Below are positions 6,475-13,135 of a stretch of DNA of 13,135 bases, one piece after another. Source of the stretch: JBLNBU01 sp050260215 (lineage in GTDB: Bacteria > Pseudomonadota > Alphaproteobacteria > Rhodospirillales > Magnetospirillaceae); assembly GCA_050260215.1 (NCBI GenBank), contig JBLNBU010000240.1, forward strand, positions 1-13,135, read 5' to 3'. The position numbers and the translations under genes are program-made. Position 1 is the first letter of the stretch. Each line of letters starts with the position of its first letter. A model generated the notes under the pieces. The model had not been told where the DNA came from. It worked only from the letters and a program-made list of their open reading frames with translations, and did not search any database.

Positions 6475-7713
6475 GTGTCCGTCCCGCTGCTTCGCCCCTT
6501 CCCCGGCCTTCGTCCCGCCCCCCAGTACGCCGCCGAGGTGGCCGCCCCGCCCTACGACGTGCTGTCCAGCGACGAGGCCCGCGTCATGGCCGCCGGCAAG
6601 CCGTGGAGCTTCCTGCACATCTCGAAGCCCGAGATCGACCTGCCCGAGGGCACCGACGTCTATTCGGCCCCGGTCTACGCCAAGGGCGCCGAGAACCTGC
6701 GCAAGATGGTCGATGCCGGCGTGCTGCGCCGCGACCCGCGCCCGTGCTTCTACGTCTACCGCCTGCAGATGGGCGATCACGTGCAGACCGGCATCGTCGG
6801 CGGCGGCTCGGTGGCTGCCTATGACGCCAACCGCATCCGCAAGCACGAGTTCACCCGCCCCGACAAGGAAGACGACCGCGTCCGCCAGATCGACACCTGC
6901 GACGCCCAGACCGGCCCGGTCCTGCTGGCGCACCGCAATTCGCCCGAACTGGCCCGCGTCGTCGCCGCGGTGACCGCCGCCCCGCCGGCCTATTCGGTCA
7001 CCGCAGCCGACGGCATCGTCCACACCCTGTGGGTCATGGATGCCGACGAAGCGGTCGCCGCGGTGGTCCGCGAGTTTGACGCCATGCCGGCGGTCTACAT
7101 CGCCGACGGCCACCACCGTTCGGCCGCCGCCTCGCGCGTGGCCGCCATGCGCCGCCAGGGCGCCGCCGGCGACGCCGCCTGGGAGTCGTTCCTGGTGGTG
7201 TCCTTCCCCATCGATGAGATGAAGATCTTCGACTACAACCGCGTGGTCGTCGATCTGAACGGCATGGACCGCGCCGCATTCCTGAAGGCGCTGGAGGCCG
7301 ACTTCACCGTCGAGCCCGTCGCCGGCCAGGCCCGCCCGGCCGAGCCCCGCAGCTTCGGCATGTACCTGAAGGGCCAGTGGTACAAGCTGGGCCTCAAGAA
7401 GCCGGCTCCCACCGATCCAGTGGCCCGCCTGGACGTCAGCCTGCTGTCCGACCGCCTGCTGACCCCGGTGCTGGGCATCGCCGATTTGCGCAAGGACAAG
7501 CGCATCGACTTCGTCGGCGGCAAGCGCGGCCTGGGCGAGCTGGAAAAGCGCGTCGATTCGGGCGAGATGGCGGTGGCTTTCGCCCTGTTCGCCACCCGCA
7601 TGGAAGACCTGGTCGCCGTGGCCGAGGCCGGCGAGGTCATGCCGCCCAAGTCCACCTGGTTCGAGCCCAAGCTGGCCGACGGCATGGTCAGCTATCCGCT
7701 GGACTGGCGATAG
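6475..7713 (+). CDS. DUF1015 family protein
   Basis: This 412-residue soluble protein has no signal peptide or membrane segment. It matches the DUF1015 family over its whole length. The recognisable parts are the N-terminal AAPPYDVLSSDEAR (23-36), the charged block RKHEFTRPDKEDDR (122-135), the signature IADGHHRSAAA (209-219) and the C-terminal MPPKSTWFEPKL (389-400). The family has no established function that I can name. The DGHHR motif resembles the ParB/sulfiredoxin-fold loop seen in ParB-like proteins and in some serine kinases, so a phosphotransferase role is possible but unproven. The start is GTG with AGGGAG (6460-6465) at 9 nt. It follows the degP terminator, so it should begin a new transcript. 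Its stop directly abuts the GTG of the NnrS-like gene. Confidence 0.85.
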   Translation: MSVPLLRPFPGLRPAPQYAAEVAAPPYDVLSSDEARVMAAGKPWSFLHISKPEIDLPEGTDVYSAPVYAKGAENLRKMVDAGVLRRDPRPCFYVYRLQMGDHVQTGIVGGGSVAAYDANRIRKHEFTRPDKEDDRVRQIDTCDAQTGPVLLAHRNSPELARVVAAVTAAPPAYSVTAADGIVHTLWVMDADEAVAAVVREFDAMPAVYIADGHHRSAAASRVAAMRRQGAAGDAAWESFLVVSFPIDEMKIFDYNRVVVDLNGMDRAAFLKALEADFTVEPVAGQARPAEPRSFGMYLKGQWYKLGLKKPAPTDPVARLDVSLLSDRLLTPVLGIADLRKDKRIDFVGGKRGLGELEKRVDSGEMAVAFALFATRMEDLVAVAEAGEVMPPKSTWFEPKLADGMVSYPLDWR

Positions 7714-8817
7714 GTGGCGCCGGGCGCCGGCACCCCCGTTGCCCGCAGCGGGCGCTACGCCCGCGCCCACCGGCTGTTCTTCCCGCTGGCCGCCGCCTAC
7801 TCGGCGGCCGCGGTGCCGCTGTGGTGGGCCGAGTGGGCCGGCTGGCTTCCGGCCGGGTCTTCGGCCCGGCACGGCCATGAGATGCTGCTGGGCTTCGCCG
7901 GGGCGGTGCTGGCCGGCTACCTGTTCACCAAGGTGACGCGCGCCGCCCTGTTGCTTGCGGCGCTGTGCTGGGCGACTGCCCGCCTTGCCGCCTGGACCGA
8001 GCCGGGCGGCTGGGTCGAGACCGCCGCCACCCTGGCCTTTCCCCTGATCCTGTTCGCCCTGGGCGGCTGGCCGTTCCTCAAGGCGGCGCGTGCCGGCCGC
8101 AACCTGGTGTTCGGCCCGGCCATCGCCGCCTTCGCCGTCGCCGAGGCGGTCTACCAATTGGGCCGCGCCGGCCTCGTCGCCGGGGGCGAGCGCCAGGGCG
8201 CGTTGATGGCCTTCGACCTGGTGGCGCTGATGATCCTGGTCATGGGCGGGCGGGTCATCCCCGCCGCCATGGCCGGCCTGGTCCGCCGCGAGGAAAGCCG
8301 CGAACTGTTCCATCGCAACGGCCCGCGCCTGGAACTGGCCTCGGTGGCCGGCATGGCGTCTGCCTTCCTGTGCCACGCCCTGGCCAAGCCCGATGGGATC
8401 GCGGCGGCCGGAATGGCCCTGGCCGGTGGCGCCGCCATGGTCCGCCACGCCCGCTGGCGGCCCGAACTGGCGCTGCGCGATCCGTCCATGGGACCGATCC
8501 AGGCGGGATACGTCCTGCTGTGCGTGGGGCTGGTGCTGTCCCCGCTGCTGCCCGGTCCCGACATCCTGCACCTGGCCACCGTCGGCGGCATCGGCATCGT
8601 CACTTCGGCGATGATGCTGCGCATCACCCATATCCGCGAGCGCGCCCCCGCCCCCATGCCGGCCGCTGCCGTGCCCATCGCCGCCGTGCTTGCCGTCGCC
8701 GCCGTGGTCCGCGCCGGCGCGTCCCTGGCCCCCGCCATCCTGATCCCCGCCTCGGCCGCCCTGTGGTCGGCCGCCTTCCTGGGACTGGCCGCGGCCCTGG
8801 TCCGGGTGTGGCGATGA
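7714..8817 (+). CDS. NnrS family membrane protein, divergent member
   Basis: This polytopic protein of about 367 residues has roughly 12 predicted membrane helices (about 18-38, 55-73, 76-93, 100-120, 130-147, 163-183, 206-222, 227-243, 263-280, 284-302, 316-334 and 339-363). It fits NnrS, a heme- and copper-containing membrane protein family tied to nitric oxide stress and denitrification. Family-like blocks are GHEMLLGFAGAVLAGYLFT (54-72), MGGRVIPAAMAGLVRR (177-192) and HLATVGGIGIVTSAMMLRIT (286-305), with His53, His55 and His286 as possible ligands. The PNWTG motif usual after the second helix is missing: the sequence goes from LFTKV straight into the next helix. The last block ends THIRER rather than TLGHTGR. 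The GTG start touches the DUF1015 stop and has only a poor ribosome binding site, so the exact N-terminus is uncertain. Its TGA overlaps the miaA ATG. Confidence 0.75.
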   Translation: MAPGAGTPVARSGRYARAHRLFFPLAAAYSAAAVPLWWAEWAGWLPAGSSARHGHEMLLGFAGAVLAGYLFTKVTRAALLLAALCWATARLAAWTEPGGWVETAATLAFPLILFALGGWPFLKAARAGRNLVFGPAIAAFAVAEAVYQLGRAGLVAGGERQGALMAFDLVALMILVMGGRVIPAAMAGLVRREESRELFHRNGPRLELASVAGMASAFLCHALAKPDGIAAAGMALAGGAAMVRHARWRPELALRDPSMGPIQAGYVLLCVGLVLSPLLPGPDILHLATVGGIGIVTSAMMLRITHIRERAPAPMPAAAVPIAAVLAVAAVVRAGASLAPAILIPASAALWSAAFLGLAAALVRVWR

Positions 8818-9761
8818 CCGCCCCCCTTCCCCCCGCCGTCGCCATCGCCGGGCCGACCGCCTCGGGCAAGTCGGGGCTGGCGCTGGCCGTGGCCGAGGAG
8901 TTCGGCGGCGTCGTCGTCAATGCCGACTCCATGCAGGTCTACGACGTGCTGAGCGTGCTGACGGCCAGGCCCTCGGCCGCCGACGAGGCCCGCGTGCCCC
9001 ATCGCCTGTACGGGGTGCTGTCGCCGGCCGAGGCGTGCTCGGCGGCGCGCTGGCGCGGCATGGCGGCAGCCGAGATGCGCGCGGCCTGGGACACCGGGCG
9101 GCTGCCGGTGGTGGTGGGCGGCACGGGCCTGTACCTGCGCGCCCTGCAAGACGGGCTGTCGCCCATCCCCGAGGTGCCCGACGCCGTCCGCACCGCAGCG
9201 CGCGCCCGGCTGGCGGAAGTGGGCAACGCCGCCTTCCACGCCGAACTTGCGGCACGCGACCCGGTCATGGCGGCGCGGCTGGATCCGGGCAACAGCCAGC
9301 GCTTGGTCCGCGCCTTCGAGGTGATCGAGGCCACCGGCCGCTCGCTGGCCGACTGGCAGGCCGTGCCGCCCGAGGGCGCGGTGGCCGCCCGCTGGCTGAC
9401 CCTGGCCCTGCTGCCGCCGCGGGACGCGCTTTACGCCGCCTGCGATGGCCGCTTCCGGCGCATGGTCGAGGCCGGCGCGCTGGACGAGGTCCGCACGCTG
9501 GCGGCCATGAACCTGCCTGCCGACCTGCCGGCCATGAAGGCGCTGGGGGTGCCGGAACTGGCCGCTCACCTGGCCGGAACCCTGCCGCTGGACCAGGCGA
9601 TTGCCGCAGCGCAACAGGCAACCCGCAACTATGCCAAGCGCCAGCTGACCTGGTTCCGCCACCAGCTTCGTGCGCCCGAGGTGGTGCCAGAGCAATTTTC
9701 GGAAAGTTTGCCAGAGAGAATCTTTCCGTTTATTCGTCGGTTCCTATTGACCAAGGTCTAG
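8814..9761 (+). CDS. miaA: tRNA dimethylallyltransferase (MiaA)
   Basis: MiaA transfers the dimethylallyl group from dimethylallyl diphosphate to N6 of A37 in tRNAs that read UNN codons, the first step of ms2i6A formation. The 315-residue protein starts at the ATG overlapping the preceding stop (ATGA); the frame is open upstream, but that is the NnrS-like gene. It has the P-loop GPTASGKS (13-20), the DSMQVY motif (38-43) with the general-base Asp38, GGTGLYLRAL (102-111), NSQRLVRAFEVIEATG (160-175) in the tRNA-binding part, and NYAKRQLTWFR (272-282). Length is typical. The IgTaKp block of the canonical protein reads VLTARPS, a form I associate with alphaproteobacterial MiaA. The ilvB promoter candidate lies over its last codons. 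Confidence 0.96.
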   Translation: MTAPLPPAVAIAGPTASGKSGLALAVAEEFGGVVVNADSMQVYDVLSVLTARPSAADEARVPHRLYGVLSPAEACSAARWRGMAAAEMRAAWDTGRLPVVVGGTGLYLRALQDGLSPIPEVPDAVRTAARARLAEVGNAAFHAELAARDPVMAARLDPGNSQRLVRAFEVIEATGRSLADWQAVPPEGAVAARWLTLALLPPRDALYAACDGRFRRMVEAGALDEVRTLAAMNLPADLPAMKALGVPELAAHLAGTLPLDQAIAAAQQATRNYAKRQLTWFRHQLRAPEVVPEQFSESLPERIFPFIRRFLLTKV

Positions 9762-9775
9762 TGAGGGGATAGGTT
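9747..9775 (+). promoter_or_regulatory. Candidate promoter for the ilv genes
   Basis: TTGACC (9747-9752, 5 of 6 matches) is followed by a 17-nt spacer and TAGGTT (9770-9775, 3 of 6). The -35 lies inside the last miaA codons and transcription would start near 9782, giving an ilvB leader of about 84 nt. The surrounding stretch 9690-9775 is noticeably more AT-rich than the rest of the window. Confidence 0.45.
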
Positions 9776-9787
9776 GTGCCCCTCGTG

Positions 9788-9816
9788 CCGCAGTGCGGTG
9801 GCGCAACGATGTTGCG
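9788..9816 (+). other. Tandem short hairpins in the ilvB leader
   Basis: Two adjacent inverted repeats lie in the leader: CCGC-AGT-GCGG (9788-9798) and CGCAAC-GAT-GTTGCG (9802-9816), both perfect. They sit just after the proposed transcription start and about 50 nt before the ilvB ATG. They could be operator half-sites or leader RNA structure. No separate leader peptide rich in Ile, Leu and Val is visible, because the region is open in the ilvB frame. Confidence 0.35.
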
Positions 9817-9865
9817 TGCTCGCGTTCGCGGCTTGGTGACAGACACTTGGATCAGGGTGCTCGAG

Positions 9866-11632
9866 ATGGCACAGCAGGACACGTTGACCGGAGCGGAAAT
9901 CCTCCTCAAGGCACTGGTCGACCAGGGCGTAGAGGTCATTTTCGGCTATCCGGGCGGCGCCGTACTTCCCATCTACGACGAGCTGTTCAAGCAGAACCGC
10001 CTGAAGCACATCCTGGTCCGCCACGAGCAGGCCGCCGTGCATGCCGCCGAGGGCTATGCCCGCTCGACCGGCAAGGTCGGCTGCGTGCTGGTCACCTCGG
10101 GCCCCGGCGCCACCAACACCATCACCGGCCTGGCCGACGCCCTGTGCGATTCGATCCCGCTGGTGTGCCTGACCGGCCAGGTGCCGACCCACCTGATCGG
10201 CAACGACGCCTTCCAGGAAGCCGACATCACCGGCATCACCCGGCCGTGCACCAAGCACAACTACCTGGTCAAGGACGTCAACCAGCTGGCGCGGACCGTC
10301 CACGAGGCGTTCCACGTCGCACGCAGCGGCCGCCCCGGCCCGGTGCTGATCGACCTGCCCAAGGACGTGGTGCAGGCGCACGGCGAGTATGTCGGCCCGG
10401 CCAAGGTCAAGTCGAAGTACAAGCCGCAGGTCAAGGGCGACCTGAAGGCCATCGAGAAGGCGGTCGACATCCTGGCCAAGGCCAAGCGCCCGATCTTCTA
10501 CGTCGGCGGCGGCGTCATCAATTCCGGCCCGGCCGCCTGCCAGCTGCTGACCCAGCTGGTGCGCATGACCGGCTTTCCCTGCACCCAGACGCTGATGGGC
10601 CTGGGCGCCTTCCCGGCGTCGGACCCGCTGTCGCTGGGCATGCTGGGCATGCACGGCACCTACGAGGCCAACCTGGCCATGCACGGCTGCGACGTGATGG
10701 TCAACATCGGCGCCCGTTTCGACGACCGCGTCACCGGCCGGGTCAACGCCTTCTCGCCTGAGTCGACCAAGATCCACATCGACATCGACCCCAGCTCGAT
10801 CAACAAGAACGTGGCGGTCGACCTGGCCATCGTCGGCGACTGCGCCCACGTGCTGGAAGACATCATCAAGGTGTGGAAGGCCCGCCAGGTCCGCGTCGAC
10901 GAGCGCGCGCTGAAGGGCTGGTGGGCGCAGATCGACCAGTGGCGGTCGATCAACTGCCTGCACTACGAGAAGTCCAACAAGGTCATCAAGCCGCAGTACG
11001 CCATCCAGCGCCTGTACGAGCTGACCCGCCACCGCAATCCCTACATCTGCACCGAGGTGGGCCAACACCAGATGTGGGCGGCCCAGCACCTGCGCTTCGA
11101 CCTGCCCAACCACTGGATGACCTCGGGCGGGCTGGGCACCATGGGCTATGGCCTGCCGTCGGCCATGGGCGTGCAGGTGGCGCACCCGGATTCGCTGGTC
11201 ATCGACATCGCCGGCGAGGCGTCGATCCAGATGAACATCCAGGAGATGGCGACGCTCTGCCAGTACAAGCTGCCGGTCAAGATCTTCATCCTGAACAACC
11301 AGTATCTGGGCATGGTGCGCCAGTGGCAGGAACTGATCCACGGCGGCCGCTACTCGGAAAGCCACATGACCGGGCACCCCGATTTCGTCAAGCTGGCCGA
11401 GGCCTTCGGCGCCGTCGGCCTGCGCGCCGAGAAGCCGGGCGAAGTCGACGACGTCATCAAGGAGATGATTGCGGTCGACCGGCCGGTGATCTGCGACGTG
11501 CGCACCGACGCCTCGGAAAACTGCTTCCCCATGATCATGCCCGGCATGGCCCACAACGAGATGGTGCTCGGCCCCGAGGACAAGGCGATGGAGAAGCCCG
11601 GTTCCGAGGAAGACGGCATGGTGCTGGTGTAG
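9866..11632 (+). CDS. ilvB: Acetohydroxyacid synthase, catalytic large subunit
   Basis: This thiamine-diphosphate enzyme condenses two pyruvates to acetolactate, or pyruvate with 2-oxobutyrate to acetohydroxybutyrate, the first committed step to valine, leucine and isoleucine. I start at the ATG at 9866 (588 residues) because homologous sequence (TLTGAEILLKALVDQGVEVIFGYPGG) begins at once and AGGG (9854-9857) lies 8 nt upstream. A longer in-frame GTG at 9776 would add 30 unconserved residues. Glu54 in RHEQAAVHAAEGYAR is the catalytic glutamate that activates the cofactor. The central FAD domain covers about 190-345 and includes GARFDDRVTGR (282-292). The C-terminal cofactor domain carries GEASIQMN (450-457) and LNNQYLGMVRQWQE (476-489). 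The usual metal-binding Asp of GDG is Glu451 here. The ilvN start follows 13 nt after the stop. Confidence 0.96.
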   Translation: MAQQDTLTGAEILLKALVDQGVEVIFGYPGGAVLPIYDELFKQNRLKHILVRHEQAAVHAAEGYARSTGKVGCVLVTSGPGATNTITGLADALCDSIPLVCLTGQVPTHLIGNDAFQEADITGITRPCTKHNYLVKDVNQLARTVHEAFHVARSGRPGPVLIDLPKDVVQAHGEYVGPAKVKSKYKPQVKGDLKAIEKAVDILAKAKRPIFYVGGGVINSGPAACQLLTQLVRMTGFPCTQTLMGLGAFPASDPLSLGMLGMHGTYEANLAMHGCDVMVNIGARFDDRVTGRVNAFSPESTKIHIDIDPSSINKNVAVDLAIVGDCAHVLEDIIKVWKARQVRVDERALKGWWAQIDQWRSINCLHYEKSNKVIKPQYAIQRLYELTRHRNPYICTEVGQHQMWAAQHLRFDLPNHWMTSGGLGTMGYGLPSAMGVQVAHPDSLVIDIAGEASIQMNIQEMATLCQYKLPVKIFILNNQYLGMVRQWQELIHGGRYSESHMTGHPDFVKLAEAFGAVGLRAEKPGEVDDVIKEMIAVDRPVICDVRTDASENCFPMIMPGMAHNEMVLGPEDKAMEKPGSEEDGMVLV

Positions 11633-11645
11633 GGGGACTAGGAAC

Positions 11646-12161
11646 GTGACCAAGATCGTCGAAGACATCAACCGCCACACCGTCAGCGTTCTCGTCGACA
11701 ACGAGGCCGGCGTGCTGGCCCGCGTGATCGGCCTGTTCTCGGGCCGCGGCTACAACATCGAAAGCCTGACGGTGGCCGAGGTCAATCCCGAGGAGCGGCT
11801 GTCGCGGATCACCATCGTGACCTCGGGCACGAAGATGATCATCGAGCAGATCAAGAACCAGCTGCGCCGACTGGTGCCGGTGCACAAGGTCCACGACCTG
11901 ACCATGGAAGGCCCCCACGTCGCCCGCGAGCTGGCCCTGGTCAAGGTCGCCTGCTCGGGCGACAAGCGCCTGGAAGCCCTGTCGATCGCCGAGATCTTCC
12001 GGGCGCGCCCGGTCGACGCCACCAACCAGTCCTTCGTCTTCGAGGTGGTCGGCGCCACCGACAAGGTCGACGCCTTCATCAAGCTGATGGAGCCGTTAGG
12101 GCTGGTCGAGGTGTCGCGCACCGGCGTCGTCGCCATTGCGCGTGGGCCCAATCCGATTTAA
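11646..12161 (+). CDS. ilvN: Acetohydroxyacid synthase, regulatory small subunit
   Basis: The small subunit raises activity of the large subunit and provides feedback inhibition by branched-chain amino acids, chiefly valine. The 171-residue protein has an N-terminal ACT domain (about 10-85): HTVSVLVDNEAGVLARVIGLF followed by SGRGYNIESLTV, whose glycine and asparagine loop forms the effector site. A C-terminal small-subunit domain (about 93-168) contains RELALVKV and a second ACT-like fold with SFVFEVVGATDKVDAFI. The length is that of the usual IlvH/IlvN form. The GTG start at 11646 is preceded by AGGGGGA (11631-11637), which overlaps the ilvB stop codon, so the two subunits are probably translationally coupled. 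Confidence 0.96.
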   Translation: MTKIVEDINRHTVSVLVDNEAGVLARVIGLFSGRGYNIESLTVAEVNPEERLSRITIVTSGTKMIIEQIKNQLRRLVPVHKVHDLTMEGPHVARELALVKVACSGDKRLEALSIAEIFRARPVDATNQSFVFEVVGATDKVDAFIKLMEPLGLVEVSRTGVVAIARGPNPI

Positions 12162-12164
12162 GAG

Positions 12165-12174
12165 AAAGCGCTTT
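12165..12174 (+). other. Short palindrome after ilvN
   Basis: AAAGCGCTTT is a perfect 10-bp palindrome starting 4 nt after the ilvN stop, followed by TCTTTC. In RNA it would make only a weak A-U stem with a GCGC loop. It may be a minor attenuator or simply the flank of the adjacent repeat. Confidence 0.25.
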
Positions 12175-12179
12175 TCTTT

Positions 12180-12241
12180 CGTCATCCCCGGGCCCGGCCC
12201 GGGGATCAACATTGATGGACGGGTCAAGCCCGGCCATGACG
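12180..12241. repeat. 62-bp palindromic intergenic repeat (REP-like)
   Basis: The element is bounded by CGTCAT (12180-12185) and its complement ATGACG (12236-12241). Inside, a perfect 10-bp stem (12184-12193 with 12197-12206, loop CCG) is followed by an ATCAA/TTGAT inverted repeat (12205-12209/12212-12216) and then a CCGGGCTTGACC-type sequence read on the minus strand. Read in reverse, one frame gives MAGLDPSINV. From memory, that kind of phrase is common in spurious ORFs over dispersed palindromic repeats in alphaproteobacteria. It fills half of the 133-nt gap between ilvN and ilvC. Copy number in the genome cannot be judged from one window. Confidence 0.75.
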
Positions 12242-12294
12242 GCATCTGGCGGTAAGGCAGGGCAAGCGGCCCGCCGTTCGAAAGGGAACCACTC

Positions 12295-13135
12295 ATGCGC
12301 GTTTATTACGACCGTGACGCCGACGTCAATCTGATCAAGGGCAAGAAGGTCGCCGTCGTCGGCTACGGCAGCCAGGGCCACGCCCATGCGCTGAACCTGC
12401 GCGATTCGGGCGTCAAGGACGTGGTCGTGGCGCTGCGCGCCGGTTCGGCCACCGTCAAGAAGGCCGAGGGCGAGGGCCTGAAGGTCATGACCCCGGCCGA
12501 GGCCGCCAAGTGGGCCGACGTGGTCATGATCCTGACCCCGGACGAACTGCAGGCCGACCTCTATTACACCGATCTGGCGCCCAACCTGAAGCAGGGCGCG
12601 GCCCTGGTCTTCGCCCACGGGCTCAACATCCACTTCAAGCTGATCGAAGCCCGCGCCGACCTCGACGTGTTCATGGTCGCCCCCAAGGGCCCCGGCCACA
12701 CCGTGCGCGGCGAATACCTGAAGGGCGGCGGCGTGCCTTGCCTGGTGGCGGTGGCCCAGAACGCCTCGGGCAACGCCCTGGAAATCGGCCTGTCCTACGC
12801 CTCGGCCATCGGCGGCGGCCGCTCGGGCATCATCGAGACCACCTTCCGCGAGGAATGCGAGACCGACCTGTTCGGCGAGCAGGTGGTGCTGTGCGGCGGC
12901 CTGACCAAGCTGATCCAGTACGGCTTCGAGACCCTGGTCGAGGCGGGCTATGCCCCCGAGATGGCCTATTTCGAGTGCCTGCATGAAGTGAAGCTGATCG
13001 TGGACCTGATCTACGAGGGCGGCATCGCCAACATGCGCTACTCGATCTCCAACACCGCCGAATACGGCGACTACGTCACCGGCCCGCGCATCATCACCGA
13101 AGAGACCAAGAAGGAGATGAAGCGGGTGCTGGACG
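12295..13135 (+). CDS. ilvC: Ketol-acid reductoisomerase, class I (3' partial)
   Basis: IlvC isomerises and reduces acetolactate or acetohydroxybutyrate to the dihydroxy acids with NADPH and Mg2+. The first 280 codons are present and the frame runs off the right edge; class I enzymes are about 338 residues. The ATG at 12295 follows AAAGGGAA (12281-12288). The Rossmann motif GYGSQGHAHA is at 23-32. The cofactor-specificity loop ALRAGSATVKKA (46-57) has Arg48, Ser51 and Thr53, which suits NADPH. FAHGLNIHF is at 106-114 with the active-site His108. The knotted C-terminal domain shows the metal ligands Asp191 and Glu195 (TDLFGEQ) and Glu227 and Glu231 (FECLHE). It is separated from ilvN by a palindromic repeat but is probably in the same pathway operon. 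Confidence 0.97.
   Translation, partial: MRVYYDRDADVNLIKGKKVAVVGYGSQGHAHALNLRDSGVKDVVVALRAGSATVKKAEGEGLKVMTPAEAAKWADVVMILTPDELQADLYYTDLAPNLKQGAALVFAHGLNIHFKLIEARADLDVFMVAPKGPGHTVRGEYLKGGGVPCLVAVAQNASGNALEIGLSYASAIGGGRSGIIETTFREECETDLFGEQVVLCGGLTKLIQYGFETLVEAGYAPEMAYFECLHEVKLIVDLIYEGGIANMRYSISNTAEYGDYVTGPRIITEETKKEMKRVLD

Noticed and set aside
4558..8631. A 1357-codon open frame on the minus strand
   Set aside because: It lies antisense to DUF2065, degP, DUF1015 and the NnrS-like gene, all with clear family matches. Its translation is low-complexity His/Gly/Gln/Arg-rich, as expected opposite GC-rich codons.
7965..8813. Upstream extension of the miaA frame
   Set aside because: It is an Arg/Pro/Gly-rich shadow of the NnrS-like gene. 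MiaA homology begins at the overlapping ATG at 8814.
9776..9865. A branched-chain attenuator leader peptide for ilvBN
   Set aside because: No short ORF rich in Ile, Leu and Val with a stop and a following terminator/antiterminator pair is present; the frame reads straight into ilvB.
9758..11701. A 647-codon minus-strand open frame opposite ilvB
   Set aside because: The composition (His, Asp, Val, Leu and Gln repeats) is the reverse shadow of ilvB; there is no ribosome binding site or recognisable domain.
12079..12984. A 301-codon minus-strand frame over ilvN, the gap and ilvC
   Set aside because: It is antisense to ilvC and passes through the palindromic repeat, giving the spurious MAGLDPSI phrase. 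It has no coding character of its own.
1..13135. CRISPR array, tRNA, rRNA, transposase or phage genes
   Set aside because: No regularly spaced direct repeats, RNA-gene signatures or mobile-element proteins were seen. Every gap under consideration is shorter than 300 nt and accounted for.

Overview
The window is about 13.1 kb of very GC-rich chromosomal DNA, densely packed with bacterial housekeeping genes. Gene content and protein style suggest an alphaproteobacterium, most likely of the Rhodospirillales (Magnetospirillum-like). The clues are the hflK-hflC-DUF2065-degP and miaA-ilvB-ilvN-ilvC orders, an ABC ATPase with a C-terminal AAA-associated domain, and an intergenic palindrome whose reverse strand reads MAGLDPSI, a phrase I associate with spurious ORFs over alphaproteobacterial dispersed repeats. 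The genus is an inference. I see no tRNA, rRNA, CRISPR array, insertion sequence or phage gene.

Layout. (1) Positions 1-1024 hold the 3' part of a nitrate/sulfonate-type ABC transporter ATPase. It runs toward mrp, an Fe-S carrier ATPase on the minus strand (1072-2190), and a perfect 14-bp hairpin separates the two 3' ends. (2) A 260-nt divergent control region (2191-2450) lies between mrp and hflK. It holds a candidate mrp promoter overlapped by a 12-bp palindrome, a candidate heat-shock (sigma-32-like) promoter and a candidate housekeeping promoter for hflK. (3) hflK, hflC, a DUF2065/YjeT-like gene and degP (2451-6345) form a membrane and envelope protein quality-control block, closed by a good intrinsic terminator. 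(4) A DUF1015 gene, a divergent NnrS-family membrane protein and miaA (6475-9761) are tightly coupled. (5) ilvB, ilvN and the 5' part of ilvC (9866-13135) encode the first two steps of branched-chain amino-acid synthesis. A 62-bp palindromic repeat lies between ilvN and ilvC.

How the genes work together. HflK and HflC form the SPFH complex that controls the FtsH protease in the inner membrane, and DegP degrades or refolds damaged proteins in the periplasm, so block 3 is a coherent stress unit. IlvB and IlvN are the catalytic and regulatory subunits of acetohydroxyacid synthase, and IlvC uses their product. MiaA modifies tRNAs reading UNN codons. The link between DUF1015, the NnrS-like protein and miaA is not obvious.

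This is mostly an ordinary core-genome region and I do not find a new multi-gene system. The items most worth a second look are the heat-shock-like promoter before hflK, the DUF1015 protein with its ParB/serine-kinase-like DGHHR motif, the atypical NnrS homologue coupled to miaA, the ilvN-ilvC palindromic repeat, and several small RNA or DNA palindromes at control positions.
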